NCBI RefSeq assembly: GCF_017356035.1
Contig: NZ_JAFIQX010000003.1
Location: 1 to 64,000, forward strand
Origin: Longitalea luteola
Lineage (GTDB): Bacteria > Bacteroidota > Bacteroidia > Chitinophagales > Chitinophagaceae
Length of the DNA: 64,000 bases
Reading direction: 5' to 3'
Position numbers and translations under genes: made by a program. Each line of letters starts with the position of its first letter. Within the stretch, counting starts at the first letter, position 1. Of this stretch, positions 17,952-25,587 are shown in pieces. The notes below the pieces were generated by a model that saw nothing but the letters and a program-made list of their open reading frames with translations, was not told the origin of the DNA and made no database searches.

Positions 17952-19508
17952 TTACTGGTTATTAAATTCCTGGTATTGTTTCATTTTATTATACAGGGTC
18001 TTGCGATCGATATTCAACAGTTTCGCTGCCTTGCTTTTGTTAAAGTTTGATTTCTTCAGTGCTTCAATGATGGTTTCATACTCGGCATCGATGCTTGCAT
18101 TCTTCAGGGAAAGTTCACTGTGTGAATGATGCGGATGCGGCCGTGGTATTTCCGCTTCAGTAATAGGTGAAGGAATAGGCGGGGTTGGTATGGTTTGTTT
18201 GGGCTCTGCCTGTAAATACGGCGTATCCGGCGCTTCGTCAAATTGCAAACGGGTGAAATTTGAAATTTCAAATGGCAATGTATGTGCTTCAATGAAAGAA
18301 CCTTCTGCCAGCAGGGTAGCCCGTTTGATCACGTTCTTCAGTTCGCGCAGGTTGCCATACCAGATATAATTTTTGAAAATATCTTCTACTTCCTTGGTAA
18401 AGCCTTTTACATTTTTTTCCAGCTCTTTATTGGTTTGCTGTAAGAAATGGCGGGCGAAAACCATAATATCTTCCTTACGTTCACGTAAGGGTGGTACCAC
18501 TATGCTGAATTCGTTAAAGCGATGGTAAAGATCTTCGCGGAACTTTCCTTTACGGGCAATGTCCCAAAGTTTTTCGTTGCTCGCCACGATAATGCGGATG
18601 TCCAGGTCAATGTCTTTTGTTCCGCCAACGCGGCGCATTTTTCTTTCCTGTACCACGCGTAACAGCGATACCTGTATATCGTAAGATAAATTACCAATTT
18701 CATCGAGGAATACAGTGCCTCCGTTCGCTATCTCCAGGCTGCCTATCTTCTGGTTCAGGGCACCAGTGAACGAACCTTTTTCATGACCGAACAATTCACT
18801 GCCGGCCAGCTCTTTCGACATGGCGCCGCAGTCAATGGCAATGAACGGCATGGCTTTACGGCGGCTGCGCTTATGAATTTCCTGCGCTATCGCTTCTTTT
18901 CCGCTGCCGCTTTCGCCGTAGATGATAATGCTGTAACTGGTAGGCGCTACCAGGTCGATCTGTTTCAGGATCTTTTTAAAGGAGTCGCTGTCACCAAAGA
19001 TATAGTCACCGGAAATAACGATCTGTTGTTTCTTTTCCCGGGCATCAATTACATGCTGCTCTTCGGTAACGGTTGGTGTGTTATAAGCAGGAGTTGCAGG
19101 GGCCGCTGCCGGCGTGGCAGCAGTTGCCTGGGTAGTGGTGGTACTGCCCTGGTTCTGCAATGCTTTTTTTATAGTGACCAGAATTTCGTCGGGGAATAAT
19201 GGTTTGCCAATATAATCGTAGGCCCCCAGTTTCATTACTTCTACAGCTACCTTGATATCACTATAGCCGGTCATGATGATGACCGGTACGTCGGGTAATT
19301 GTTCTTTTATTTTCACCAGTAAAGTAGTGCCATCCATATCATCGAGCCTGAAATCGCACATTACCAGGTCGGGCGTGAATGAATTCATGAGTTCCAATGC
19401 CTTCTTCCCGGCATACACTTCAGCCACTTCATAGTTATGCTTTGTTAAAAAGCGTTTTAATAACAGGCAAATGTCCCTGTCGTCGTCAATTACTAGTATT
19501 TTCGGCAT
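17952..19508 (-). CDS. Sigma-54-dependent response regulator (NtrC family)
   Basis: This 518-residue activator has a receiver domain (residues about 3-120: ILVIDDDRD, VMCDFRL with the phospho-acceptor Asp, K in YIGKPLFP), a Pro/Thr/Ala-rich linker, the AAA+ sigma-54 activation domain (Walker A GESGSGKE, GSFTGA loop, Walker B GTVFLDEIGN, R-finger region), and a Fis-type helix-turn-helix at the C-terminus (KSNFNKSKAAKLLNIDRKTLYNKM). The GAFTGA loop that contacts RpoN reads GSFTGA; Phe and Thr are kept. I choose the ATG at 19508 rather than a TTG two codons upstream. Position directly after rpoN and before two kinases suggests one phosphorelay controlling sigma-54 promoters. Confidence 0.93.
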   Translation of the reverse strand: MPKILVIDDDRDICLLLKRFLTKHNYEVAEVYAGKKALELMNSFTPDLVMCDFRLDDMDGTTLLVKIKEQLPDVPVIIMTGYSDIKVAVEVMKLGAYDYIGKPLFPDEILVTIKKALQNQGSTTTTQATAATPAAAPATPAYNTPTVTEEQHVIDAREKKQQIVISGDYIFGDSDSFKKILKQIDLVAPTSYSIIIYGESGSGKEAIAQEIHKRSRRKAMPFIAIDCGAMSKELAGSELFGHEKGSFTGALNQKIGSLEIANGGTVFLDEIGNLSYDIQVSLLRVVQERKMRRVGGTKDIDLDIRIIVASNEKLWDIARKGKFREDLYHRFNEFSIVVPPLRERKEDIMVFARHFLQQTNKELEKNVKGFTKEVEDIFKNYIWYGNLRELKNVIKRATLLAEGSFIEAHTLPFEISNFTRLQFDEAPDTPYLQAEPKQTIPTPPIPSPITEAEIPRPHPHHSHSELSLKNASIDAEYETIIEALKKSNFNKSKAAKLLNIDRKTLYNKMKQYQEFNNQ

Positions 19509-19608
19509 CTTCAAATTTACTTTTTTACTGTGAGTTTATGATGGATTGTTTCAGGAATACCCGGATCGATTAAAGCGTAAAATTCAGTATTTTTTAACAA
19601 TGCCGTTG

Positions 19609-21030
19609 CTATGCCCATATGGAACGCATCTGTGCCACTGGTATCTGTAATATTTCCCGGTATTTGGCAACCGTTCTTCTGGCAATGGAAAATCCTTTTT
19701 TAGCTAAAATAGCTACCAGTTGCTGATCGGTATAGGGATTTTTCTTGTCTTCTTTCTCAATTGCATCCTCAATAGCCACCTGGATAACCCGGTTACTGAT
19801 GGCTTCCCCTTTTTCATTGATAATACCTTCAGTAAACAGGTCTTTCAACAGGATCATTCCAAATGGAGTATCTACGTATTTATTACAGGTAATACGAGAT
19901 ACGGTAGAAATATCCACGCCGGTTTTGTCGGCAATATTTTTCAGGATCATGGGTTTAAGCAGTTTTATATCTCCTTCCCGGAAATAATCGTACTGCATAT
20001 TAACGATGGCCTTCATGATGCGCAGCATGGTGCTTTCCCGCTGCCTGATGGCGCTCACGAACCATTGAGCCGACTGGTATTTATTCTTTAAATATTGTGC
20101 CGCTGCGGTGTCTTTCTTGTTTTTCTGGCTTTCCGCCACTACTTCTTTCCATTCGCGGCTGATAAAAAGGGAGGACGAACGCTGGTTGTACAGGGAAACC
20201 TCCAGGTAATCACCTTCCTGTACGATCAGGAAATCGGGAATGATGTGGGCATTGGGGGTGCTGCCTTCCTGCACTTCTGCCACGGGCTTCATTTTTAACG
20301 AACTGATCAGCTCCAGGATGATCTTTAATTCATCTTCTTCCAGGTGCAGGCACTCCATTATTTTATCCATGTTGCGGTTGCGAAGGTCCTGGTAGTGGTT
20401 CTCCAAAAGGCAGATGGCTTTTTGTACATCCGGTCTTTTAGCATTCATGGCCTTCAACTGCAGTAACAGGCATTCACAGATGCTGCGGGCACCGATGCCA
20501 ATAGGATCCAGCATTTGAATATTTTTCAGCACCACTTCAAAATCCTCGGCTTCCTTCCAGGTTTTAAAGGCGAATGAATATTCTTCGGCTACCTTTTCCA
20601 GTGACAGCTCCAGCAGGCCGTTGTCGCTCAGCGAATCAATGAGGTAATCGGCCAGCAGCGTTTCTTCTGTTTCATTGCAGCAAAGGCGATATTGTTTCTT
20701 GAGGTCTTCCCGGAAATCGGAAGCAGCCTTCAGCGGACTGAAGGTCTTCTCTTCATCGGGCAGATAATTGCTGTATTCCATCTTGTAGTCGGGAATGTCG
20801 TCATAACCGTATTCATCCCAGTCCTGGAAATCCTGCACCTGCTCCTTCGTGAATTTGTCAGCCGTTGATTCCTCATCCTCTTCTTTCTTCTCAAGAAATG
20901 GGTTATCTTCCAGTTCCTGTTCAATCCTGTGTTCTAATTCAAGTGTATTTAGATGGAATAAATTAAGTAGTTGTATCTGCTGAGGCAATATTTTGGTTTC
21001 CTGTTTCTGCACAAGGTTCTGCTGTAACAT
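19609..21030 (-). CDS. rpoN: RNA polymerase sigma-54 factor RpoN
   Basis: This 473-residue protein has all three parts of sigma-54: the N-terminal glutamine/leucine-rich activator-interacting region I (KILPQQIQLLNLFHLNTLELEHRI), the acidic region II, the core-binding domain, and the DNA-binding domain. Its C-terminus carries the RpoN box, ARRTVAKYRE, at about residues 450-459. The helix preceding it (ADKTGVDISTVSRITCNKYVDTPFGMILLKDLF) matches the -12-recognition part. It binds core RNA polymerase and directs it to -24/-12 promoters that require an AAA+ activator, one of which is encoded 100 bp downstream. Divergent from the CHASE3 kinase gene. Confidence 0.96.
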   Translation of the reverse strand: MLQQNLVQKQETKILPQQIQLLNLFHLNTLELEHRIEQELEDNPFLEKKEEDEESTADKFTKEQVQDFQDWDEYGYDDIPDYKMEYSNYLPDEEKTFSPLKAASDFREDLKKQYRLCCNETEETLLADYLIDSLSDNGLLELSLEKVAEEYSFAFKTWKEAEDFEVVLKNIQMLDPIGIGARSICECLLLQLKAMNAKRPDVQKAICLLENHYQDLRNRNMDKIMECLHLEEDELKIILELISSLKMKPVAEVQEGSTPNAHIIPDFLIVQEGDYLEVSLYNQRSSSLFISREWKEVVAESQKNKKDTAAAQYLKNKYQSAQWFVSAIRQRESTMLRIMKAIVNMQYDYFREGDIKLLKPMILKNIADKTGVDISTVSRITCNKYVDTPFGMILLKDLFTEGIINEKGEAISNRVIQVAIEDAIEKEDKKNPYTDQQLVAILAKKGFSIARRTVAKYREILQIPVAQMRSIWA

Positions 21031-21212
21031 ACGGGTTCATTTTTCTTTATTAACTTCAAGATGCTTTCCACTTTGGATTATTACAGAATAAAATTTTATT
21101 TAATTGATTGCTAGGACTTTGTCCTTGACTCGTTTTTTTACTATGTTGCAGATGTTATTAGTACGGCCGAGCGATTGTGGAAAAATATCCCCGATTTGTA
21201 GAACTAATCACT

Positions 21213-22580
21213 ATGAAACGACGACTATTTTTTATAATAACTGCATTTGTGTTAGCGCTTGTAATTACGTTGTCCTTGTCATACCTGTTGTATAATAGCT
21301 ACGTGCAGTCAGGCGACCAGAACCGGCGTATTGAGCATGCCTATAAAGTAGTATTGCAAACCAGTGAACTGGAGAATTATATCAAAGAAGCAGAAACGGC
21401 ACAACGTGGTTACCTGCTGACAAGTGACAGTTCCTTCCTGCAACCGTACCTGAGTATCCGAAATGATATTAAACCCGGTTATGATTCGTTGCAGCGCCTT
21501 ACCGCGGATAATATGCGGCAACGGCAGTTGGTAAATAAAGCCGGCCTGCTGATGAATAACCTGATCGATCAATTTCAACACAGCGTATACCTGAGATCGA
21601 GAGCCCGCCTTTTGGAAACAAGGGCAGGCATGGATAGTTTACGAAACGTGTTCAAGGAAATACAAAAGGAGGAAATGAACCTGGTAAAACGGTTCGCCGT
21701 AAATAAATACGAGGCGGCTATGCCGCGTTATTTCACCGCCATCTTTTTATTTGCTGCATTTATCATATTTATTTCTTTCGCCGTGATCCTGAAAGAATAC
21801 CGGCAGCGGTTCCATTATCAGAAAGAGCTGGAGCAGAAGATAATCGAAGTGAAAGCGTATAACACCGAGCTGGAACAGATCGCCTTTGCCACCTCGCACG
21901 ACCTGCAGGAGCCCTTGCGGCGCATCAGGACCTTCAGCGACCGGTTGAACTGGAAATACCGCGATCAGCTGAATGAAGAAGGTCAGATGATCCTCTCCCG
22001 TATCGATTATTCTGCCCGCCGCATGCAGGGATTACTGGAAGACCTCATGAATTTTGCGAACCTGGTAAGGGGCGGTGAAACGTTAAGTGTGGTGAACGCA
22101 GACAAATTATTGCAATCGGTAGTTGAATATTTGAAGCAGGACATAGAGATAAAAAGGGCTACCATCCATATCGGTCAGATGCCTACCATAACCGGGTTTG
22201 AAAAACAATTGTTCATGATGTTCAGGGCGCTTATCGACAATGCACTTAAGTTCTCAAAACCAGGTATTCCACCGGTAGTTACCATTCAATGTGTGCAAAC
22301 TACCGGCGAAGAACTGGTTCATATCGATAAGAAATTGTTGAAAAAGGTCTTCATACGTATAAGCGTACAGGATAATGGTATAGGGTTCAGCAATGAATTC
22401 AACCAAAAAATATTTTTGATCTTTCAGCGCCTGCATACAGAAGCTGAATTTGAAGGCAAGGGCATCGGGTTGGCTATTGTTGAACGCGTAATGACCAATC
22501 ACAATGGTTATGTGCTTGCTTCATCACAGGTTGACAAAGGCGCTTTATTTAATTTGTATTTTCCTGTACCGGAGGGTTAG
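21213..22580 (+). CDS. CHASE3-domain sensor histidine kinase
   Basis: From ATG 21213 this is a 455-residue inner-membrane kinase. TM1 lies near residues 4-26, the periplasmic CHASE3 domain carries the family hallmark EAETAQRGYLLTSD, and TM2 lies near residues 174-196 (FTAIFLFAAFIIFISFAVIL). A coiled coil follows, then a phytochrome-type HisKA (SHDLQEPLRRIRTF, H229) and HATPase (NALKFSK, DNGIGFSNEF, GKGIGLAIVERV). A GTG at 21177 would add twelve residues but gives a poorer signal-anchor start. No partner regulator is adjacent on this strand; the nearest are rpoN and its activator on the opposite strand. The 3' end overlaps the next minus-strand gene by 32 bp. Confidence 0.88.
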   Translation: MKRRLFFIITAFVLALVITLSLSYLLYNSYVQSGDQNRRIEHAYKVVLQTSELENYIKEAETAQRGYLLTSDSSFLQPYLSIRNDIKPGYDSLQRLTADNMRQRQLVNKAGLLMNNLIDQFQHSVYLRSRARLLETRAGMDSLRNVFKEIQKEEMNLVKRFAVNKYEAAMPRYFTAIFLFAAFIIFISFAVILKEYRQRFHYQKELEQKIIEVKAYNTELEQIAFATSHDLQEPLRRIRTFSDRLNWKYRDQLNEEGQMILSRIDYSARRMQGLLEDLMNFANLVRGGETLSVVNADKLLQSVVEYLKQDIEIKRATIHIGQMPTITGFEKQLFMMFRALIDNALKFSKPGIPPVVTIQCVQTTGEELVHIDKKLLKKVFIRISVQDNGIGFSNEFNQKIFLIFQRLHTEAEFEGKGIGLAIVERVMTNHNGYVLASSQVDKGALFNLYFPVPEG

Positions 22581-22866
22581 CGATCAGGTGAACATGGTAC
22601 CTGATACTTTCAAAAGCTTTCGCTATGGCCGTTTCCCATCGAAAGGCAACGCTGTAGCCGGTGAATTCACCTGTTTGTGCGCCTATCTTTATCAGCGCTG
22701 CAACAGAACAGGCGTCAGGATTTGAGAGGGTTACTTCAATTACATAGATCTCTCTCAGCACATCTTCAAGGAGGTTGGCTTTAAATGATGATAAGAAACT
22801 TATATCCTCAAGCGGAATCCCCAGCATTGTTTGCTCATCTATATGCATTAAATAGCTGTTCTTCAT
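22549..22866 (-). CDS. Small protein resembling HPF/RaiA ribosome-associated factors
   Basis: From ATG 22866 this is a 105-residue soluble protein. The central strand VIEVTLSNPDACSVAALIKIGAQTG and the final helix RWETAIAKAFESIRYHVH are laid out like the short HPF/RaiA domain (beta strand EVHLSD..., then AIDxAxDxxxRxL). The basic surface of true HPF proteins is weak here. It may therefore be a ribosome-associated hibernation-like factor or only share the fold; the identification rests on pattern memory. A TTG at 22890 followed by a Lys/Asn run is a less likely start. The gene is convergent with the CHASE3 kinase and overlaps its last 32 bases. Confidence 0.5.
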   Translation of the reverse strand: MKNSYLMHIDEQTMLGIPLEDISFLSSFKANLLEDVLREIYVIEVTLSNPDACSVAALIKIGAQTGEFTGYSVAFRWETAIAKAFESIRYHVHLIANPPVQENTN

Positions 22867-23213
22867 AACCTGAAATTTTTTTTTGTTCAATGACTCTAAT
22901 CTCTCTTTTAACTGTTCATTTTACAACGACTTTTTAAAGAAGCAGCTACCTGAATTATTGTAAAGATTGTACCGGCGAAGGGCTTTACGGAGCCAAAAAG
23001 ATAATGTAGAACATAGTCTACACGCTGTAATTTTTTTTACCTGAACGGGGGAGTACTACCAATTGATCAGTAATGACGGGCATTTGAACCGGGCCGGCGG
23101 TATGATTTTTACAAATTATAAGTTATACCGGTGTATGCAGGTAACCGCTGAAGTGCACCCGGCAGGCCGGTAGAATGATAGTAACTGTATTTATTCACCT
23201 AAAATTTATTACT
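22867..23213. other. Intergenic region before the DUF1328 gene
   Basis: About 350 bp between divergent small genes. A short inverted repeat (GTAGA/TCTAC near 23006-23022) is present; nothing else is recognisable. Confidence 0.4.
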
Positions 23214-23381
23214 ATGCTACGTTGGACAGTGATATTTCTGGTAGTAGCTATAATAGCAGCAGTGTTTGGGTTTACAGGGATAGCTGCAGGTGCTGCCTCC
23301 ATCGCCAAAATTCTGTTTTTCATTTTTATCATACTGTTCCTGATCTCATTGATCGCAGGAGGCTTCCGTCGTGTAGACTAA
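23214..23381 (+). CDS. DUF1328 (YtjA/UPF0391) small membrane protein
   Basis: From ATG 23214 this is a 55-residue protein: [20 protein letters not shown], then [20 protein letters not shown] and [15 protein letters not shown]. It has two hydrophobic helices around a [11 protein letters not shown] turn, the exact pattern of the DUF1328/YtjA family. These inner-membrane peptides are usually induced by envelope or osmotic stress; the mechanism is unknown. An in-frame ATG at 23175 would add 13 residues not seen in the family. A hairpin terminator follows. Confidence 0.9.
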   Translation: MLRWTVIFLVVAIIAAVFGFTGIAAGAASIAKILFFIFIILFLISLIAGGFRRVD

Positions 23382-23422
23382 TAATGAATACAAACCAGAA
23401 AGTTTGCGAGTCGGAAATTTGT

Positions 23423-23465
23423 AAGTCCGGGAGACGATTCATTCAATCTTCTTCCGGACTTTTTT
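23423..23465 (+). terminator. Terminator after the DUF1328 gene
   Basis: AAGTCCGG pairs with CCGGACTT across a 22-base loop and is followed by six T. The stem sequence is the same as in the terminator at 285-338. Confidence 0.75.
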
Positions 23466-23521
23466 AGTTTTTACACATCGTCTTAAGGAAACTTTAAGGG
23501 TGATGTCTCTTAACAAATTCT

Positions 23522-23529
23522 TACATTTG
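23522..23529 (+). promoter_or_regulatory. Candidate -7 box of the 23554 receiver gene
   Basis: TACATTTG matches TAnnTTTG exactly, 24 bp before the start codon. No good TTTG is found at the expected distance upstream. A purine-rich AAAAGGAG lies 8-15 bp before the ATG. Confidence 0.4.
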
Positions 23530-23553
23530 AAAGGATAAAAGGAGTGAGTAATT

Positions 23554-23991
23554 ATGAACATGCAACCAATACTCATTGCGGAAGATGATGCCGACGACAG
23601 GTACCTGCTTCAAACTGCTTTTTCAGAAACAGGCTATCCCGAGAAGATCGATTTTGTAGAGAATGGTATTGAAGTGTTGAATTATCTGGATGATATTTAC
23701 ACAAGCAACAACATGGAAGTGAAAGCACTTCCGGGTTTTATTTTGCTTGATCTTAATATGCCCAAGAAAGACGGGCGTGAGGTATTAAAGGAAATAAAGC
23801 AACATCCGGTATTTAAGAAGATACCGGTGATCGTTTTCACCACAACCAAGAACGAAATAGAGATTAAACGTTGTTACGAGCTGGGTGCAAATAGCTATAT
23901 AGTAAAGCCGATCAGTTTCGATGCCTTGTTAAAAGTAGTGGAGAACATTCGCAGCTTCTGGTTTCAAACAGCATCCATTCCCGCTTCCTGA
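23554..23991 (+). CDS. Single-domain response regulator (Rcp1-like)
   Basis: This 145-residue protein is only a receiver: LIAEDDADDRYLLQ at the acidic pocket (residues 7-20), phospho-acceptor D66 in FILLDLNMP, switch Thr in VFTTTKN, and Lys in YIVKPISF. The DDADDRYLL pattern and the inserted DIYTSNNMEVKALP loop are typical of receivers that partner phytochrome-type kinases, the class abundant in this window. With no output domain, it acts by protein-protein contact or as a phosphate shuttle. It lies 1 kb from the CHASE3 kinase, a candidate partner. Its 3' end overlaps the next minus-strand gene by 28 bp. Confidence 0.93.
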   Translation: MNMQPILIAEDDADDRYLLQTAFSETGYPEKIDFVENGIEVLNYLDDIYTSNNMEVKALPGFILLDLNMPKKDGREVLKEIKQHPVFKKIPVIVFTTTKNEIEIKRCYELGANSYIVKPISFDALLKVVENIRSFWFQTASIPAS

Positions 23992-24362
23992 GCTGCTTTC
24001 CCGTTTTTGCCAAACAGGTGTTTTACTTTCACGAACAGATTGCCTTTTCTGCCTACCAGGTGCGATGCGTAATTTTTTATAAAGAATGGTATCAGCCACC
24101 GGGTGATCCAGCCTGATTTTCCCAATAGCACTTTTTTAACGATACCATCAGCGAAAATGTTAATGCCCAACTGGGCCACTGTCATACCACCTCTTCGGGT
24201 AAATAACCTGCGTGCAGTAGTAGCTACAAGGGCAGCAGGTTTAAGGTCTTCTTTAATTAGCCGCCAGTCTTCTTTGATCAGAAGTTCCTGCTCAGCCAGC
24301 AGCGCATTCAAGCGGGCTCTTTCCCGAAGTAATTCTTTGTAGCTGTTGATCTCTGTTGCCAT
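23964..24362 (-). CDS. Hypothetical protein, stress-membrane operon partner
   Basis: From ATG 24362 this is a 132-residue protein. It opens with a charged coiled-coil-like helix (MATEINSYKELLRERARLNA... LIKEDWRLIKEDLKPAALV) and continues with a basic, amphipathic C-terminal half (GWITRWLIPFFIKNYASHLVG) that could lie on the membrane. Similar proteins commonly follow YtxH and holin-like genes in Chitinophagaceae; no function is known to me. The reading frame stays open upstream into the remnant of a holin-like gene, giving a possible 187-residue form from 24527. It overlaps the receiver gene at its 3' end. Confidence 0.65.
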   Translation of the reverse strand: MATEINSYKELLRERARLNALLAEQELLIKEDWRLIKEDLKPAALVATTARRLFTRRGGMTVAQLGINIFADGIVKKVLLGKSGWITRWLIPFFIKNYASHLVGRKGNLFVKVKHLFGKNGKAAQEAGMDAV

Positions 24363-24620
24363 AAATTTTTCGAACGATAATATTCCTGGTGAAAGGGAAG
24401 GACAATTTTTCCGGGCAGCATATAACTGTCTTGATGATAGGTAAACAGCCGCTGCTAAAATAGCGGCTGCTGCATTGTTTAACAAAATACCCAAATAGTG
24501 GGAGAGACCTACACCCGCTAACAACATTACTACGTTTATACGGGCCGGCTCCTAATGCGTTTGTGCAAAATGCGGTAGATGATCACCAAAGTTGGCTGCT
24601 TTTGTGTTAAAATCGTCCAT
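24363..24620 (-). pseudogene. Remnant of a holin-like (PF07332-type) membrane gene
   Basis: Reading the minus strand from ATG 24620 gives MDDFNTKAANFGDHLPHFAQ-TH, a TAG stop at 24552-24554, and then in the same frame a membrane helix resembling the end of phage-holin-family stress proteins (LLAGVGLSHYLGILLNN, AAAAILAAAVYLSSRQL). Full-length members place another helix and about 25-45 residues between these parts. The picture is an internal deletion plus a stop, with the tail now fused in frame to the downstream gene. A normal intact gene would be expected exactly here, between YtxH and the downstream hypothetical gene. The deletion size is inferred. Confidence 0.5.
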
Positions 24621-24664
24621 GTTTACTTTTTGATCCGGCTTTAGATTTCATTGTAACGGCCTGG

Positions 24665-24904
24665 TTATCTTTCCATTTCCTCCTGCATTTCCCGTTGCAC
24701 TTCCTGCGCTCCTGCATACATGTTCTTCATTTCTTCCTTGCCAATTGCCAGTAATTCAGCTACATCTTCCATTACTTCGTCGAAACCGGTCTTTATTTTT
24801 CGTCTTAACTCACTACCTTTCTCAGGAGCCATTAAAACACCAATTGCCGCACCTGCAGCAGCTGCTGCCAGCATGCCTAGAATGATTTTTGTGTTAGATG
24901 TCAT
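24665..24904 (-). CDS. YtxH-domain stress protein
   Basis: This 79-residue protein shows the YtxH pattern: an N-terminal helix IILGMLAAAAAGAAIGVLMAPEKGSELRRKI with the conserved LMAPEKG motif, then an acidic amphipathic helix. It is anchored in the inner membrane by the alanine/glycine-rich helix. YtxH proteins are general stress proteins without known activity. It is the first gene of a small minus-strand unit with the holin remnant and the 132-residue protein. Confidence 0.9.
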   Translation of the reverse strand: MTSNTKIILGMLAAAAAGAAIGVLMAPEKGSELRRKIKTGFDEVMEDVAELLAIGKEEMKNMYAGAQEVQREMQEEMER

Positions 24905-25025
24905 ACATTTACGTTTTCAGGAATTTGAGGAAAAAATTATACCACTGAGAAAAGATTCCTGTTTTTTTTATATTTTTCATCAATGGGAAACAATTTCCCC
25001 AGGGTAAAAAATTCAGCTCTAAAAC

Positions 25026-25373
25026 ATGACAAAAGAGCGACTTAAGGTTTTAATTATTGATGACGAGAAGGATCTGTGCCTTTTGATCAAGGCCTACCTT
25101 AGCCGTAAAAACTGTGACGTACACACTGCCTATACATTATCTGATGGACTTAGCCAGGTTGACCAGTTTTTGCCAGACATCCTATTCCTTGATAACAACC
25201 TGCCCGACGGGTTAGGGTGGGAGAAGGCGGAGCTGATCATTAAAGACCATCCGAATATAAAGCTGCACCTGTTAAGTGCCTTTAACCCGCCGCGGATAAA
25301 AGACGACCTGCCGGTTACCAAGATCTGGGAAAAGCCGATTTCCCTGCGCGATCTGGATAAATTCTTCAGTTAA
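25026..25373 (+). CDS. Single-domain response regulator
   Basis: This 115-residue receiver has the acidic pocket IIDDEKDL (10-17), phospho-acceptor D56 in FLDNNLPDG and conserved Lys in KIWEKPISL. The segment between strands 4 and 5 is short and lacks the usual alanine-rich helix, so the 4-5-5 face differs from the canonical one. It has no output domain. The minus-strand YtxH gene begins 122 bp away, divergently. No kinase is adjacent, so it is an orphan; the many kinases within 12 kb are candidate partners. Confidence 0.88.
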   Translation: MTKERLKVLIIDDEKDLCLLIKAYLSRKNCDVHTAYTLSDGLSQVDQFLPDILFLDNNLPDGLGWEKAELIIKDHPNIKLHLLSAFNPPRIKDDLPVTKIWEKPISLRDLDKFFS

Positions 25374-25386
25374 ATCTCAAATAACA

Positions 25387-25500
25387 AGCACCAGGAACCA
25401 AAAAAGCTCCGAGAACCAGGCACCAAAAAGAACAGAAATGTCTTAGTCGCTATTGGCTTTTGAATTTTGATTTTTGGTATTTATTCTTTGGTTCTTAAGA
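25387..25500. repeat. Degenerate inverted word array, ACCAAAAA-type
   Basis: The left part (25387-25431) repeats words such as ACCAGGA, ACCAAAAA and CCAGGC. The right part (25450-25497) carries the complement (TTTTTGGT, CTTTGGTTCTT). Together they form a loose inverted pair between the receiver and gap-like genes. Register is poorer than in the other arrays. Confidence 0.5.
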
Positions 25501-25532
25501 TTGAAGATTTGTGATCTGTGAGCGAATGGAGA

Positions 25533-25566
25533 TTTGGCTCCAGTGATTTCTTCCTGCCTATATTTG
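25533..25566 (+). promoter_or_regulatory. Candidate Bacteroidota promoter of the gap-like gene
   Basis: TATATTTG (25559-25566) matches TAnnTTTG, and TTTG (25533-25536) lies 22 bp upstream. The start codon follows 22 bp after the -7 box. Confidence 0.5.
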
Positions 25567-25587
25567 CAACTTCATTTTTGAAACTAT

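Noticed and set aside
19512-19519. TAAATTTG as promoter of the sigma-54 activator gene
   Set aside because: It ends three bases before the chosen ATG, so the transcript would start inside the gene; more likely chance, with transcription coming from rpoN.
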